Positions 34,452-43,633 of a stretch of 64,000 nt of DNA are shown piece after piece (within the stretch, counting starts at the first letter, position 1; each line of letters begins with the position of its first letter). The notes below the pieces were generated by a model, which saw nothing but the letters and a program-made list of their open reading frames with translations, had not been told where the DNA came from and did not search any database. The DNA is from DAIMFL01 sp964372215 (GTDB lineage: Bacteria > Pseudomonadota > Alphaproteobacteria > Dongiales > Dongiaceae). A program made the position numbers and the translations under genes. The stretch is from contig CAYJQC010000016.1 in NCBI GenBank assembly GCA_964372215.1, forward strand, positions 1 through 64,000, written 5' to 3'.

Positions 34452-36140
34452 ATGTTGACGCAGAGCTACGTGCACGGCGCGAGCGCGACGCCGCTGATCG
34501 GCCAGACCATCGGCAGCTACTTCGAGGCGGCCGCCGATCGCTGGGCCGACAACGACGCGCTGATTTCGCGCCACCAGGGCATCCGCTGGAGCTACCGGCA
34601 ACTCGCCGCCGAAGTCGACGCGGTCGCCGCCGGACTGCTGGCGCTCGGCCTCGAGCGGGGCGAGCGCATCGGCATCTGGTCGCCGAACAACGCGGAATGG
34701 CTGGTCACCCAGCTCGCCACCGCCCGGGCCGGCCTGATCCTGGTCAACATCAATCCCTCGTACCGCCTGGCCGAGCTCGAATACGCGCTCAACAAGGTGT
34801 CGTGCCGGGCGCTCATCACCCATCCCGCGTTCAAGACCAGCGACTATATCGGCATGCTGAACGAGCTGGCGCCGGAGCTCGCGCGCGCCACGCCGGGCCA
34901 GCTCGACGCCCAGCGCCTGTCGCACCTGAAGACCGTGATCCGGCTGGGCGCGGAGAAGACCCAGGGCATGCTCAACTTCGCCGATCTCGCCGGATCGGGC
35001 GGCGCGGGCGAGCGTGCGAAGCTGGCCGAGCTGTCCGGACTGCTGCAGTTCGACGACGCCATCAACATCCAGTTCACCAGCGGCACCACCGGCCACCCCA
35101 AGGGCGCCACGCTCACCCACCACAACATCCTGAACAACGGCTATTTCGTCGGCGAGGCGATGCGCCTGACCGAGCGGGACCGGCTGTGCATACCGGTGCC
35201 GCTCTACCACTGCTTCGGCATGGTGCTGGGCAATCTCGCCTGCCTGACCCACGGCGCGGCCATCGTCTATCCCGGCGAGGGCTTCGATCCCCTGGCGGTG
35301 CTGGAGACCGTGCAGGCGGAGCGCTGCACCGCGCTGCACGGCGTGCCCACCATGTTCATCGCCGAGCTCGGCCATGCCGAGTTCGGCCGGTTCGACCTGT
35401 CCTCGCTCCGCACCGGCATCATGGCCGGGTCGCCCTGTCCGATCGAGGTGATGAAGCAGGTCATCGCCGAGATGCACCTGAACGAGGTCACCATTGCCTA
35501 TGGCATGACCGAGACCAGCCCGGTGAGCTTCCAGAGCTCGACCGCCGATCCGGTCGAGCGCCGGGTCTCGACGGTCGGCCGGGCCCACCCCCATGTCGAG
35601 GTCAAGATCGTGGATCTCGAAGGCAGGATCGTGGCGCCGGGCCAGCCCGGCGAGCTGTGCACCCGCGGCTATTCGGTGATGCTCGGCTACTGGGACGACG
35701 CGGCGAAGACCGACGAGGCGATCGACGAGGCCGGCTGGATGCACACCGGCGATCTCGCCACCATCGACGGCGAGGGCTATTGCAACATCGTCGGCCGCAT
35801 CAAGGACATGGTGATCCGCGGCGGCGAGAACGTCTATCCCCGCGAAATCGAGGAATTCCTGTATCGCCATCCCAAGGTCCAGGACGTCCAGGTGATCGGC
35901 GTGCCCGACACGAAGTACGGCGAGGAACTGTGCGCCTGGGTCAAGCTCAAGAACGGCCAGAGCGCGAACGAAGAGGAGATCCGCGAGTTCTGCCGCGGCC
36001 AGATCGCGCACTACAAGATTCCGCGCTACGTGAAGTTCGTCGACGGCTTCCCGATGACGGTGACCGGCAAGATCCAGAAGTTCGTCATGCGCGAACAGAG
36101 CATGCGCGAACTCGGCCTCGCCATGGACAAGACCGCCTGA
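34452..36140 (+). CDS. Acyl-CoA synthetase (AMP-forming)
   Basis: A 562-residue fatty-acyl-CoA synthase. The P-loop is QFTSGTTGHPKGATLTH (about residues 207-223), then AYGMTETSPVSF, MHTGDLATIDGEG, GRIKDMVIRGGENVYPREIE and the catalytic-Lys MTVTGKIQKF. It activates short- or medium-chain acids with CoA. The ATG at 34452 has a GGAGGAACGGGG stretch ahead. It lies between the CcmF-like gene and qhpA. Amine dehydrogenases turn alkylamines into aldehydes, later acids, so it may activate these products; this is inference. Confidence 0.88.
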   Translation: MLTQSYVHGASATPLIGQTIGSYFEAAADRWADNDALISRHQGIRWSYRQLAAEVDAVAAGLLALGLERGERIGIWSPNNAEWLVTQLATARAGLILVNINPSYRLAELEYALNKVSCRALITHPAFKTSDYIGMLNELAPELARATPGQLDAQRLSHLKTVIRLGAEKTQGMLNFADLAGSGGAGERAKLAELSGLLQFDDAINIQFTSGTTGHPKGATLTHHNILNNGYFVGEAMRLTERDRLCIPVPLYHCFGMVLGNLACLTHGAAIVYPGEGFDPLAVLETVQAERCTALHGVPTMFIAELGHAEFGRFDLSSLRTGIMAGSPCPIEVMKQVIAEMHLNEVTIAYGMTETSPVSFQSSTADPVERRVSTVGRAHPHVEVKIVDLEGRIVAPGQPGELCTRGYSVMLGYWDDAAKTDEAIDEAGWMHTGDLATIDGEGYCNIVGRIKDMVIRGGENVYPREIEEFLYRHPKVQDVQVIGVPDTKYGEELCAWVKLKNGQSANEEEIREFCRGQIAHYKIPRYVKFVDGFPMTVTGKIQKFVMREQSMRELGLAMDKTA

Positions 36141-36196
36141 TCGGGCCGCCGCGGCGCAAATCCTGGGGTCAACTACTACAGTTCGGCGCAAACACT

Positions 36197-36209
36197 TGTA
36201 TCAGTTCGG
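36197..36209 (+). promoter_or_regulatory. TGTATCAGTTCGG element upstream of qhpA
   Basis: A 13-base element that differs at one position from TGTATCAGTGCGG at 47522-47534 ahead of paaF. It lies 20 bases upstream of the putative qhpA -35. An AGTTCGG copy also occurs 23-24 bases earlier. A shared regulator is inferred. Confidence 0.4.
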
Positions 36210-36228
36210 GAAATCCCGGGCCGGTTTG

Positions 36229-36258
36229 TTGACAGCGTCGGACTGAGGCAGGTACGGT
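36229..36258 (+). promoter_or_regulatory. Putative qhpA promoter
   Basis: A perfect TTGACA at 36229-36234 is followed after 18 bases by TACGGT (36253-36258), a weak -10. It lies 57-100 bases ahead of the two candidate qhpA starts. The weak -10 suggests that an activator is needed. Confidence 0.45.
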
Positions 36259-36314
36259 TTTGAAAAGGATGCTGCGTCGACATTCGCGTCGGGCGCGGAG
36301 AGGGAGCGGGGGCC

Positions 36315-37979
36315 ATGCCCGCGGGACAAGCAAGACGCGACAGGGGGAGTACGATCGTGCGCGGTTTCGGCTCGAAATCTCTGTTTTTCGGCTTCGCGGC
36401 CCTGGCTCTTGCGGCGCTGTCGCCCGGCGCGCCGATCGGGATCGGCGGCGGTGCGGCCCTGGCGGCCGACGCCTCGGCCATCCTCAACGAGCGCTGCACC
36501 CAGTGCCATACCAAGGAGGCTGACGGCACGCTGAGCCGCATCTCCGACCTGCGCAAGACGCCGGAAGGCTGGTTCATGACCATCGTCCGGATGGAGATGA
36601 TCCACGGCCTCGAGATCGCCGACGACGAGCGCCGCACGCTGATCAAGTTCCTGGCCGACACACAGGGCCTGGCGCCGTCCGAGACGTTGCAGCAGCGCTA
36701 CATACTCGAGCGCCAGCCCAACGTGGTCGAGGTGTTCGACGATCCGCAGCGCAAGGAGATGTGCGCGCGCTGCCATTCCGGGGCGCGGGTGGCGCTCGAG
36801 CGGCGGACGCCGGAGGAGTGGACGCTGCTGGTGCATTTCCACCTCGGCCAGTTCCCGACCACCGAGTACCAGGCGCTGGGCCGCGACCGCGACTGGTTCA
36901 GGATCGCGCTCGAAGAGGTGCAGCCGAAGCTCGCCGCCGCCTATCCGCTGGAGACGCCGGCGTGGACGCAGTGGCAGCAGCACGCGGCCGTCGACTACAG
37001 CGGCTCGTGGCGGGTGGTCGGCACGACGCCCGGGCACGGCCGATTCTTCGGCACCATGACCGCCGACCGGGTCAACGAGGACGCCTACGCGATCGCCCTG
37101 AAGGCCAGCTATGCCGATGGCAAGCCGGTCGCCGGCAACGGCTCGGCGACCGTCTATACCGGCTATGAGTGGCGTGCCAGCCTGACCATCGACGGCGTGG
37201 CGATGCGCCAGATCTTCGCGGCGACGCCCGACGGGCTGCAGCTCACCGGCCGGATGTTCGAGAGCGATGCCGACGAGATCGGATCGCGCATCCTGGCGGT
37301 GCGCGAGGTGAAGGGCAGTCCCGTCGTGATGGCGGTCGAGCCCGCCTATATCCGCGCCGGCAGCAGTGCGCGCCTGACCATCATCGGCACCGGCATGGGC
37401 AGCAACGTGTCGCTCGGCGACGGCGTCAAGGTCGACCGGGTGGTCGAGCGCGGCGCCGACCGCATCGTGGTCGAGGCCACCGCCGCCGCCAACGCCGCGG
37501 TCGGCAACCGCACGGTCACTGTCGGCGGCGAGGAAGCGGTCAGCCTTCTGGCCGTCTACAGCACCGTGGACGCGGTGAAGGTGGAGCCCGCCTTTGCCAT
37601 CGCCCGGGTCGGCGGCAACGGCACGACGCCGCCGATGCACGCGACGTTCGACGCGGTCGCCTATGCGGCAGGGCCCGACGGCCAGGCCGACACCGACGAC
37701 GACGTGCGCATCGGCGTGATGCCGGCGGACTGGTCGGTGGCGCCGTTCGACGAGACCGCGGCGACCCTCGAGGACGTGAAGTACGCCGGCGCGATGGACG
37801 CGGCGAGCGGCCTGTTCACCCCGGCGGAGGCCGGCCTCAACCCCGAGCGCCCCTACAGCACCAACAACGCCGGCAATCTGAAGGTGATCGGGACGGTCGA
37901 CGACGGCGGCCGGACGGTGAGCGGCGAGGGCCAGCTCATCGTCACCGTGCAGCGCTGGAACAATCCACCGATCCGCTGA
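36315..37979 (+). CDS. qhpA: Quinohemoprotein amine dehydrogenase alpha subunit (di-heme)
   Basis: A 554-residue alpha subunit. A secretion signal leads into the mature ADASAILNERCTQCHTKEAD; the two heme c sites are CTQCH (residues 61-65) and CARCH (150-154). Three beta-sandwich domains follow, including an IPT/TIG-like IRAGSSARLTIIGTGMG stretch. It carries electrons from the gamma-subunit quinone to an external cytochrome or cupredoxin in the periplasm. Translation may instead begin at the GTG at 36357, which has GGGGGAG seven bases ahead and gives a shorter, more typical signal peptide. It is the first gene of qhpADCB. Confidence 0.94.
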   Translation: MPAGQARRDRGSTIVRGFGSKSLFFGFAALALAALSPGAPIGIGGGAALAADASAILNERCTQCHTKEADGTLSRISDLRKTPEGWFMTIVRMEMIHGLEIADDERRTLIKFLADTQGLAPSETLQQRYILERQPNVVEVFDDPQRKEMCARCHSGARVALERRTPEEWTLLVHFHLGQFPTTEYQALGRDRDWFRIALEEVQPKLAAAYPLETPAWTQWQQHAAVDYSGSWRVVGTTPGHGRFFGTMTADRVNEDAYAIALKASYADGKPVAGNGSATVYTGYEWRASLTIDGVAMRQIFAATPDGLQLTGRMFESDADEIGSRILAVREVKGSPVVMAVEPAYIRAGSSARLTIIGTGMGSNVSLGDGVKVDRVVERGADRIVVEATAAANAAVGNRTVTVGGEEAVSLLAVYSTVDAVKVEPAFAIARVGGNGTTPPMHATFDAVAYAAGPDGQADTDDDVRIGVMPADWSVAPFDETAATLEDVKYAGAMDAASGLFTPAEAGLNPERPYSTNNAGNLKVIGTVDDGGRTVSGEGQLIVTVQRWNNPPIR

Positions 37980-38029
37980 GGCGGAAGGGGAGCCTAGGGC
38001 GGCCGACCGAAACCGTAAAGGACAGGCAA

Positions 38030-39466
38030 TTGGCTGATCTGCGTCTGATGGACCCCAATCTGCACGAGGTGCGAGTCGGTGCCCGGCGGATGCTGTTCCA
38101 CGTGCCGACCACCAGCCTCTACGAGCTCGACGACCTGTCGGGCGAGCTGCTCGACCTGTTCCGGGACTCCGACGAGGTGAGCGCCGGCGACGTCCGCGAT
38201 CGCTTCGACGGACGCTACGGCGCCGAGCAGGTGGCCGAGGCGTTGAAGGAGCTGTTCGAGCTCGACATCGTCAATGACGGCCGCGGACGGCGCCCCGAGC
38301 ATCCGGCGATCAAGATCGAGAACTTCCCGCTCTCGACCATCGTGCTCAACGTCAACACCGGCTGCAACCTGTCCTGCACCTACTGCTACAAGGAAGACCT
38401 GACGACGCCCGCCAAGGGCGAGCGCATGGATCTCGAGACTGCGAAGCGCTCGATCGCCCTGCTGCTCCAGGAATCGCCGGGGCGCGACCGCTACAACATC
38501 GTGTTCTTCGGCGGCGAGCCGCTGTCGAACATGAAGCTGATCCGCGCAGTCGTCGACTATGCCGAGCCGCTGTTCGCCGGCCTCGGCAAGACCGTCGACT
38601 TCACCATGACCACCAACGCGACGCTGCTGACCGAGGAGCTGGTCGACTGGCTCGACGCCCATCGCTTCGGCCTGACCATTTCCATGGACGGGCCGAAGGC
38701 GCTGCACGACATCAACCGCCGCACGGTCGGGGGCAAGGGCACCTATGACGTGGTGTCGACCAAGGCCAAGATGCTGCTGTCGCGCTATCGTTCGCGCCCG
38801 ATCGGCGCGCGGGTGACCCTGACGCCCGGCGTCACCGACGTGGTGGCGATCTGGGACCATCTGTTCAACGACCTGGGCTTCCACGAGGTCGGCTTCTCGC
38901 CGGTCACCTCCGGCACCATGACGCTGTTCAACCTGAGCGACGCCGAGGTGGCCGAGGTCTTCGAGGGCATGAAGCGGCTGGGCGGGCTCTATCTCGAGGC
39001 GGCGCTCCGCCACGAGAACAACGGCTTCTCCAACCTGCACCAGCTGATGACCGACCTGCACGAGGGCACTTCGAAGGCGCTGCCCTGCGGCGCCGGGGTC
39101 GGCATGCTGGCGGTCGACACCAAGGGCGGCCTCAATCTGTGCCACCGCTTCACCGGCTCGGACCTGCCGACCTTCGGCGATCTCGACCACGGCATCGACA
39201 AGCCGCGGCTGTCGCGCTTCATCGAATCGCGGCTCGATCGCAGCCACGAAGGCTGCAATACCTGCCGGATCCGCAACCTGTGCTCGGGCGGCTGCTATCA
39301 CGAGAGCTACGCCCGCTACAACGACCCGATCCACCCGACCTATCACTACTGCGACCTGATGCGCGCCTGGGTGGATTTCGGCATCGACGTCTACACCCGC
39401 ATCATGGCGGAGAACCCGGCGTTCCTCGATACCTATGTCACGCCCCGGAGGGCAAACGGCAAATGA
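38030..39466 (+). CDS. qhpD: Radical SAM/SPASM thioether-forming enzyme QhpD
   Basis: A 478-residue radical SAM enzyme. The cluster motif is CNLSCTYC (Cys112, Cys116, Cys119), followed by FFGGEPL and MTTNATLL, and a C-terminal SPASM region with CNTCRIRNLCSGGCYHES and a later YHYC. An N-terminal PqqD/RRE-like domain (about residues 8-85) presumably holds the QhpC leader. QhpD makes the three Cys-to-Asp/Glu thioether links in the gamma subunit. The start is TTG at 38030, supported by AAAGGA seven bases ahead; ATG at 38048 is the alternative. It overlaps qhpC by four bases. Confidence 0.95.
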   Translation: MADLRLMDPNLHEVRVGARRMLFHVPTTSLYELDDLSGELLDLFRDSDEVSAGDVRDRFDGRYGAEQVAEALKELFELDIVNDGRGRRPEHPAIKIENFPLSTIVLNVNTGCNLSCTYCYKEDLTTPAKGERMDLETAKRSIALLLQESPGRDRYNIVFFGGEPLSNMKLIRAVVDYAEPLFAGLGKTVDFTMTTNATLLTEELVDWLDAHRFGLTISMDGPKALHDINRRTVGGKGTYDVVSTKAKMLLSRYRSRPIGARVTLTPGVTDVVAIWDHLFNDLGFHEVGFSPVTSGTMTLFNLSDAEVAEVFEGMKRLGGLYLEAALRHENNGFSNLHQLMTDLHEGTSKALPCGAGVGMLAVDTKGGLNLCHRFTGSDLPTFGDLDHGIDKPRLSRFIESRLDRSHEGCNTCRIRNLCSGGCYHESYARYNDPIHPTYHYCDLMRAWVDFGIDVYTRIMAENPAFLDTYVTPRRANGK

Positions 39467-39798
39467 AGCACCTCAAAGCGATCAATCGTAAGGCGGCGCT
39501 GGTCGACCGCGCGGCCGAGCAGGGCAAGACCGAGGAAGTGGTGGCGATGCAGACGATCGTCGCCGGCTGCGCCTCGACCTTCGATCCGGGCTGGGAGGTG
39601 GATCCGTTCGGCGGCGTCGCCTCGCTGTGCCAGCCGATGGAAGCCGATCTGTACGGCTGCGCCGATCCGTGCTGGTGGCCGGCCCAGGTGCCGGACACCA
39701 TGAACACCCATCCCAACTGGAACGCCAACGCGCCGTCCGCGCCGAACGACTGGCGCGTGCTCGACAGCGTGTTCCCGAAGGACGACGGCACGATCTGA
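39463..39798 (+). CDS. qhpC: Quinohemoprotein amine dehydrogenase gamma subunit (CTQ carrier)
   Basis: A 111-residue precursor: a leader of about 29 residues (MKHLKAINRKAALVDRAAEQ...) and an 82-residue mature part. All residues used for cross-linking in the Paracoccus enzyme are present at the right spacing: Cys36-Glu45, Cys56-Asp62, Cys70-Asp78 for the thioethers, and Cys66-Trp72 for cysteine tryptophylquinone (mature numbers 7-16, 27-33, 41-49 and 37-43). The core GCADPCWWPAQ is diagnostic. It has no Sec signal, in keeping with export through a dedicated transporter after modification. The ATG overlaps the qhpD stop (ATGA) and has GGAGG upstream. Confidence 0.97.
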   Translation: MKHLKAINRKAALVDRAAEQGKTEEVVAMQTIVAGCASTFDPGWEVDPFGGVASLCQPMEADLYGCADPCWWPAQVPDTMNTHPNWNANAPSAPNDWRVLDSVFPKDDGTI

Positions 39799-39870
39799 GC
39801 CCGACGCCCCGGCGGTACAGGGCCGGGCAACAACGACAAGACTGCAGGATTCACGCGATGGGGGGTTACC

Positions 39871-40968
39871 GTGCGTAAGATTTTCGCGACGCTTCCGGCG
39901 CTGGCGCTCGGCATGGCCATCGGACTGGCGCCGGCGATCACGGCCGAGGCCAAGGACTACATGGTCACCGCCTCGCGCCCGAACAACATGTACCTGATCG
40001 ACCTGGAATCGCGGGAAGTCGTGAAGAACTGCCCGCTGCCCGGCGAGTTCGGCCCGGGGGTGATCCAGATGTCGCCCGACCGCAAGATCGCCTACATCCT
40101 GAATCACCGCTGGGAGAACGTGTACGGCGTCGACCTCGATAGCTGCAAGGTCGTTTTCCAGGCGATTCAGTCGCATGACGACGTCCGGGTGAAGTCGATC
40201 GGGTCGATGGCGGTCTCGGCCGACGGCACCGAGATCTACACGGTGCAGGAGCCCACGCTCCTGCTCAAGGACCGCTATCAGGTGCTGGACACTCAGTTCG
40301 CGGTGTTCGAGGTGGCCGATGGGCTCGACGCCAAGCCGGTGCGCACTTATCCGGTGCCGCGCCGCGTCACCACCATGCAGACCGCCGCCGACGGCTCGGT
40401 CTACATGGGCGGCGCCGATGTGTTCAAGTTCGATCCCCAGTCCGGCGCGATGACCACGGCGATCGCTAACCGGACCTGGGATCGCCCGCTCTACGGCACG
40501 CCCGACGTGCTCGCCTTCTGGCCGATCGGCCAGCAGTCGGACGAATACCTGCTGATGTACTCGGCGCCGGTGTTCACCGACGACAGCTTCACCGAGCTGG
40601 CCGATTTCGTCTGGGGCTATTCGCGCGTCGACCTCCAGACCGGCGCGACGGCCATCGCCGACTTCGCCTCGTTCGAGGTCATCATGTTCTCGGGGATTAC
40701 CGATCCCCGGGACCACGGCATCCTCTACGGCGTCTATACCCAGCTCTCCAAGCACGACCTCAAGAACAAGACGCTGATCAACCGCGTCGATCTCGACCAC
40801 ACCTACTACTGCATCAACATCTCGAGCGACGGCAAGGAGCTGTATATCGGCGGCACCAACAACGACATCGCCATCTACGATTCGGAAACGCTCGCGCGGC
40901 TCGGCACGATCGACCTGCCCGGCGACGGCGACATGGGCACCGCCACGCTGCAGGTGTTCAGCCGCTAG
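39871..40968 (+). CDS. qhpB: Quinohemoprotein amine dehydrogenase beta subunit
   Basis: A 365-residue periplasmic beta-propeller. The signal peptide is FATLPALALGMAIGLAPAIT with a cleavage site near AEA-KDY. Repeated blades show ...YMVTASRPNNMYLIDLESRE, QMSPDRKIAYILNHRWENVY, AVSADGTEIYTVQEPTLLLK and NISSDGKELYIGGTNNDIAI, as in methylamine-dehydrogenase-type seven-bladed propellers. It shields the quinone site and helps form the substrate channel. The start is GTG at 39871. It is the last structural gene; a repeat/hairpin region and a terminator follow. Confidence 0.94.
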   Translation: MRKIFATLPALALGMAIGLAPAITAEAKDYMVTASRPNNMYLIDLESREVVKNCPLPGEFGPGVIQMSPDRKIAYILNHRWENVYGVDLDSCKVVFQAIQSHDDVRVKSIGSMAVSADGTEIYTVQEPTLLLKDRYQVLDTQFAVFEVADGLDAKPVRTYPVPRRVTTMQTAADGSVYMGGADVFKFDPQSGAMTTAIANRTWDRPLYGTPDVLAFWPIGQQSDEYLLMYSAPVFTDDSFTELADFVWGYSRVDLQTGATAIADFASFEVIMFSGITDPRDHGILYGVYTQLSKHDLKNKTLINRVDLDHTYYCINISSDGKELYIGGTNNDIAIYDSETLARLGTIDLPGDGDMGTATLQVFSR

Positions 40969-40972
40969 ACCA

Positions 40973-41080
40973 GGATCGCTTCGGATCGAAGCGATCCGAA
41001 ACGTGAATCTTGGTCTGCCTGATTGAAGTAGAGCATGATTCACGCATCGCACTGTTTCAATGCGATGCGATCATGCTCTA
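40973..41080. repeat. Two hairpin repeats between qhpB and qhpF
   Basis: The first is an 11-base perfect stem with 3-base loop (40973-40983 / 40987-40997). The second has an outer 11-base stem (41029-41039 / 41070-41080), a 3-base bulge and an inner 9-base stem (41043-41051 / 41061-41069) around a 9-base loop. AGAGCATGAT-type arms are common in alphaproteobacterial intergenic repeats. In mRNA they could protect the qhpADCB transcript end. Confidence 0.7.
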
Positions 41081-41112
41081 GGTTTCGGCGCTCACCGGGA
41101 GACGTGAGCGAG

Positions 41113-41150
41113 GGCCCCATTCCCGGCGTGCCGGGGATGGGGCCTTCTTA
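41113..41150 (+). terminator. Terminator-like hairpin upstream of qhpF
   Basis: The arms GGCCCCATTCCCGG and CCGGGGATGGGGCC pair with one G-T wobble around a CGTG loop (41113-41144) and are followed by TTCTTA. It lies 145 bases after qhpB and 67 bases before qhpF, so it may separate high-level structural from low-level maturation genes. Confidence 0.75.
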
Positions 41151-41216
41151 CCGTTCAGGGGCGGCCGGCGCGCGCCCTTGCTATAGTGGCCGCCGCGCCC
41201 TCCGACGCCGCCGGCC

Positions 41217-42953
41217 ATGAGCGAGCTTCCAGCCATCACTTCCGAGTCCGACAGCGATGTCCCCGACCGCGACGCCGGCGCCGCGCCGCTCGCCTGGCTC
41301 TACGGCTTCCTGCGGCCCCAGCTCGCCGGCATCGTCCTGGTGCTGGTGCTCTCGACCGCGGCCACCGGCCTGGTGCTGCTGCAGCCCTGGCTCACCAAGC
41401 AGCTGATCGACGACGGGCTGATGGCGCGCCAGGCGCCGGTGCTGTTCCTCTATGCCGGGCTGATGCTGGCGGCCGGCCTCGCCGGCACCGCCCTCGCCGG
41501 GATCAACCGCTACGCCCATATCCGCCTCTCCGGCCGCGTGCTGTTCGCCCTGCGCGAGGCGGTCTATCGCCACCTCCAGCGCCTGTCGCCGGCGTTCTAT
41601 GCGCGCACCCGGATCGGCGACGTCATGTCGCGGCTCGACGGCGACGTGGCCGAGCTGCAGCGCTTCGCCGTCGACGGCGCGCTCGGCTTCGTGAACGGGC
41701 TGATCGGCCTGATCGGCGCGCTGGCGCTGATGGTCGGGCTGTCGTGGCAGCTTTCGCTGCTCGCCGCCGTGCTGCTGCCGATCGAGTTCGCCTATCTCCG
41801 GTTCATGCGGCCGCGGGTCGCCCGGCGCACCCGGGTGCTGCGCGAGCGCGCCGCCGATCTCTCCGCCTTCTTCGTCGAGACCCTCGGCGCCATGAAGGCG
41901 GTGCAGGCGGCCGGTGCCGAGCTGCGCGAGGCGGCGCGTCTGGGCGGCCTGGGGCGGCGCTATCTCGACGACCTGCTGCGGCTCCAGGTGGTCGAGTTCG
42001 CGACCTCCGCCGTGCCGGGGCTGCTGACCTCGACGACCCGCGCCGCGGTCTTCCTGATCGGCGGCGTGTGGTTCATCGACGGCCGGATGGAGCTCGGCGC
42101 GGTCATCGCCTTCTCGACCTATCTCGGCATGGTGGTCGGGCCGGTCCAGACCCTGCTCGGGCTCTATGTCGGGCTGCAGCGCATGCGGGTGTCGCTCGAT
42201 CGCGTCATGACCCTGACCCGCACCGTGCCGGACGTGATTCCGCCCGCCGTTCCGGTCGCGCTGCCGCCGACGGCGCGCGGCGAGATCGTGCTGGAGGACG
42301 TGGATTTCCGCTACCCCGGCGAGAGCGAGCCGGTGCTCGTACAGGCCAGCGCGCGGCTCCCCGCCGGCGGCAAGATCGGCATCGTCGGCGAATCCGGCGT
42401 CGGCAAGACCACGCTGATCGATCTGCTGCACCGGCATTTCGATCCCGCGGCCGGCCGCATCACGCTCGACGGCATCGACCTGCGCGCGCTCGACCTGGTG
42501 GAGCTGCGCCGCCGGATCGCCGTGGTGGCCCAGGACGTGGTGCTGTTCCGCGGCAGCATCGCCGACAACATCCGCTATGCCCGGCCCGAGGCGGGCGAGG
42601 CGGAGATCCGCGCCGCCGCCGAGCGGGCGCAGATCGCCGGCTTCATCGAGGCCCTGCCGCAGGGCTACGACACCGCCATCGGCGAGCGCGGCCAGCGCTT
42701 GTCGGGCGGCCAGCGCCAGCGCCTCGCCGTCGCCCGGGCGCTGTTGCAGGACCCGCTGGTGCTGATCCTCGACGAGGCGACGGCGGCGGTCGACGCCGCC
42801 GCCGAGGGTCGGCTGATCGCCGAGGTCGACCGGCTGTTCGCCGGGCGCACCCGGATCGTGGTCAGCCACCGCTCGGGGCCGCTCGCCGATGCCGACCTGG
42901 TGCTGGAGGTGGCGGACGGACGGTTGGCGCCGCGCCGTCCGGCGGAAGGCTGA
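41217..42953 (+). CDS. qhpF: ABC transporter QhpF-like (fused permease-ATPase)
   Basis: A 578-residue half transporter: a six-helix type I exporter domain (about residues 25-310) and a nucleotide-binding domain with Walker A GESGVGKTT, signature LSGGQ, and Walker B LVLILDEATAAVD. It has no C39 peptidase domain, unlike bacteriocin exporters. In the qhp system QhpF is proposed to export the modified gamma subunit to the periplasm. It overlaps qhpE by one base. A lipid or drug exporter would look the same; the assignment rests on position. Confidence 0.85.
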   Translation: MSELPAITSESDSDVPDRDAGAAPLAWLYGFLRPQLAGIVLVLVLSTAATGLVLLQPWLTKQLIDDGLMARQAPVLFLYAGLMLAAGLAGTALAGINRYAHIRLSGRVLFALREAVYRHLQRLSPAFYARTRIGDVMSRLDGDVAELQRFAVDGALGFVNGLIGLIGALALMVGLSWQLSLLAAVLLPIEFAYLRFMRPRVARRTRVLRERAADLSAFFVETLGAMKAVQAAGAELREAARLGGLGRRYLDDLLRLQVVEFATSAVPGLLTSTTRAAVFLIGGVWFIDGRMELGAVIAFSTYLGMVVGPVQTLLGLYVGLQRMRVSLDRVMTLTRTVPDVIPPAVPVALPPTARGEIVLEDVDFRYPGESEPVLVQASARLPAGGKIGIVGESGVGKTTLIDLLHRHFDPAAGRITLDGIDLRALDLVELRRRIAVVAQDVVLFRGSIADNIRYARPEAGEAEIRAAAERAQIAGFIEALPQGYDTAIGERGQRLSGGQRQRLAVARALLQDPLVLILDEATAAVDAAAEGRLIAEVDRLFAGRTRIVVSHRSGPLADADLVLEVADGRLAPRRPAEG

Positions 42954-43627
42954 TGGCTGGGATCGTGCGCATCGGCCTGCTCGACAGCGGCCTGCCGCGC
43001 GGCCCCGGTGCCGAGGCGCTCGACCTCGGCTGCGGCTTCCGCCTCGACGCCGACCACGAGGTCGCCGCCGGGGTCGCCGAGCCCGACGCCCTCGGCCATG
43101 CCAGCGCGGTGGCGCGCAGCATCCTCGCCGTGGCGCCGCAGGCGCGGCTGGTCATCGCCCAGATTTTCTTCGCCAAACTGGTGACGACCGCGGCCCAGGC
43201 GGCGGCCGGGCTCGACTGGCTGGCGGGGCAGGGGGTCGCCGCCATCAACATGAGCTTCGGCCTCGCCGCCGACCGCGCCGTGCTGCGCGACTCCTGCGCC
43301 CGCGCGGCGGCGCGCGGCGTCATCCTGGCGGCGTCGGCGCCGGCCCGGGGCGAGCCGGTGTTTCCGTCAGCCTATCCCGGCGTGATCGGGGTTACCGGCG
43401 ACGCGCGCTGTGCGCCCGGCGAGCTCTCCGCCCTCGACGGTCCGCGCTCCGATTTCGGCGCCCATGTGCGCGCCGGCACGGCCGCCGGCGCCAGCATCGG
43501 CACGGCGCATGTCACCGGCGAGATCGCCCGCCATCTGGCCGCGGGCGGCGACGCCCGGCCCGACGCCGTGCGCGCCCATCTTCGCGGGTTGTGCCGGTAC
43601 TTCGGGCCGGAGCACCGCACCGGATGA
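42953..43627 (+). CDS. qhpE: Subtilisin-like protease QhpE
   Basis: A compact 224-residue S8-fold protein. The probable triad is Asp11 (IGLLDSGLP), His49 (ALGHASAVARSIL) and Ser181 (GASIGTAHVTG), with an INMSFGL oxyanion-side strand. It has neither prodomain nor signal peptide, so it acts in the cytoplasm. QhpE removes the leader of the cross-linked gamma subunit QhpC. It is much smaller than secreted subtilisins (about 275 mature residues plus prodomain), as expected for this family. It is coupled to qhpF. Confidence 0.9.
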   Translation: MAGIVRIGLLDSGLPRGPGAEALDLGCGFRLDADHEVAAGVAEPDALGHASAVARSILAVAPQARLVIAQIFFAKLVTTAAQAAAGLDWLAGQGVAAINMSFGLAADRAVLRDSCARAAARGVILAASAPARGEPVFPSAYPGVIGVTGDARCAPGELSALDGPRSDFGAHVRAGTAAGASIGTAHVTGEIARHLAAGGDARPDAVRAHLRGLCRYFGPEHRTG

Positions 43628-43633
43628 GAGGCG

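Noticed and set aside
31562..34453. A 963-codon open frame on the minus strand opposite the CcmF-like gene
   Set aside because: The opposite strand encodes a protein with clear CcmF motifs; the antisense product is a low-complexity Arg/Gln/Gly/Asp-rich sequence.
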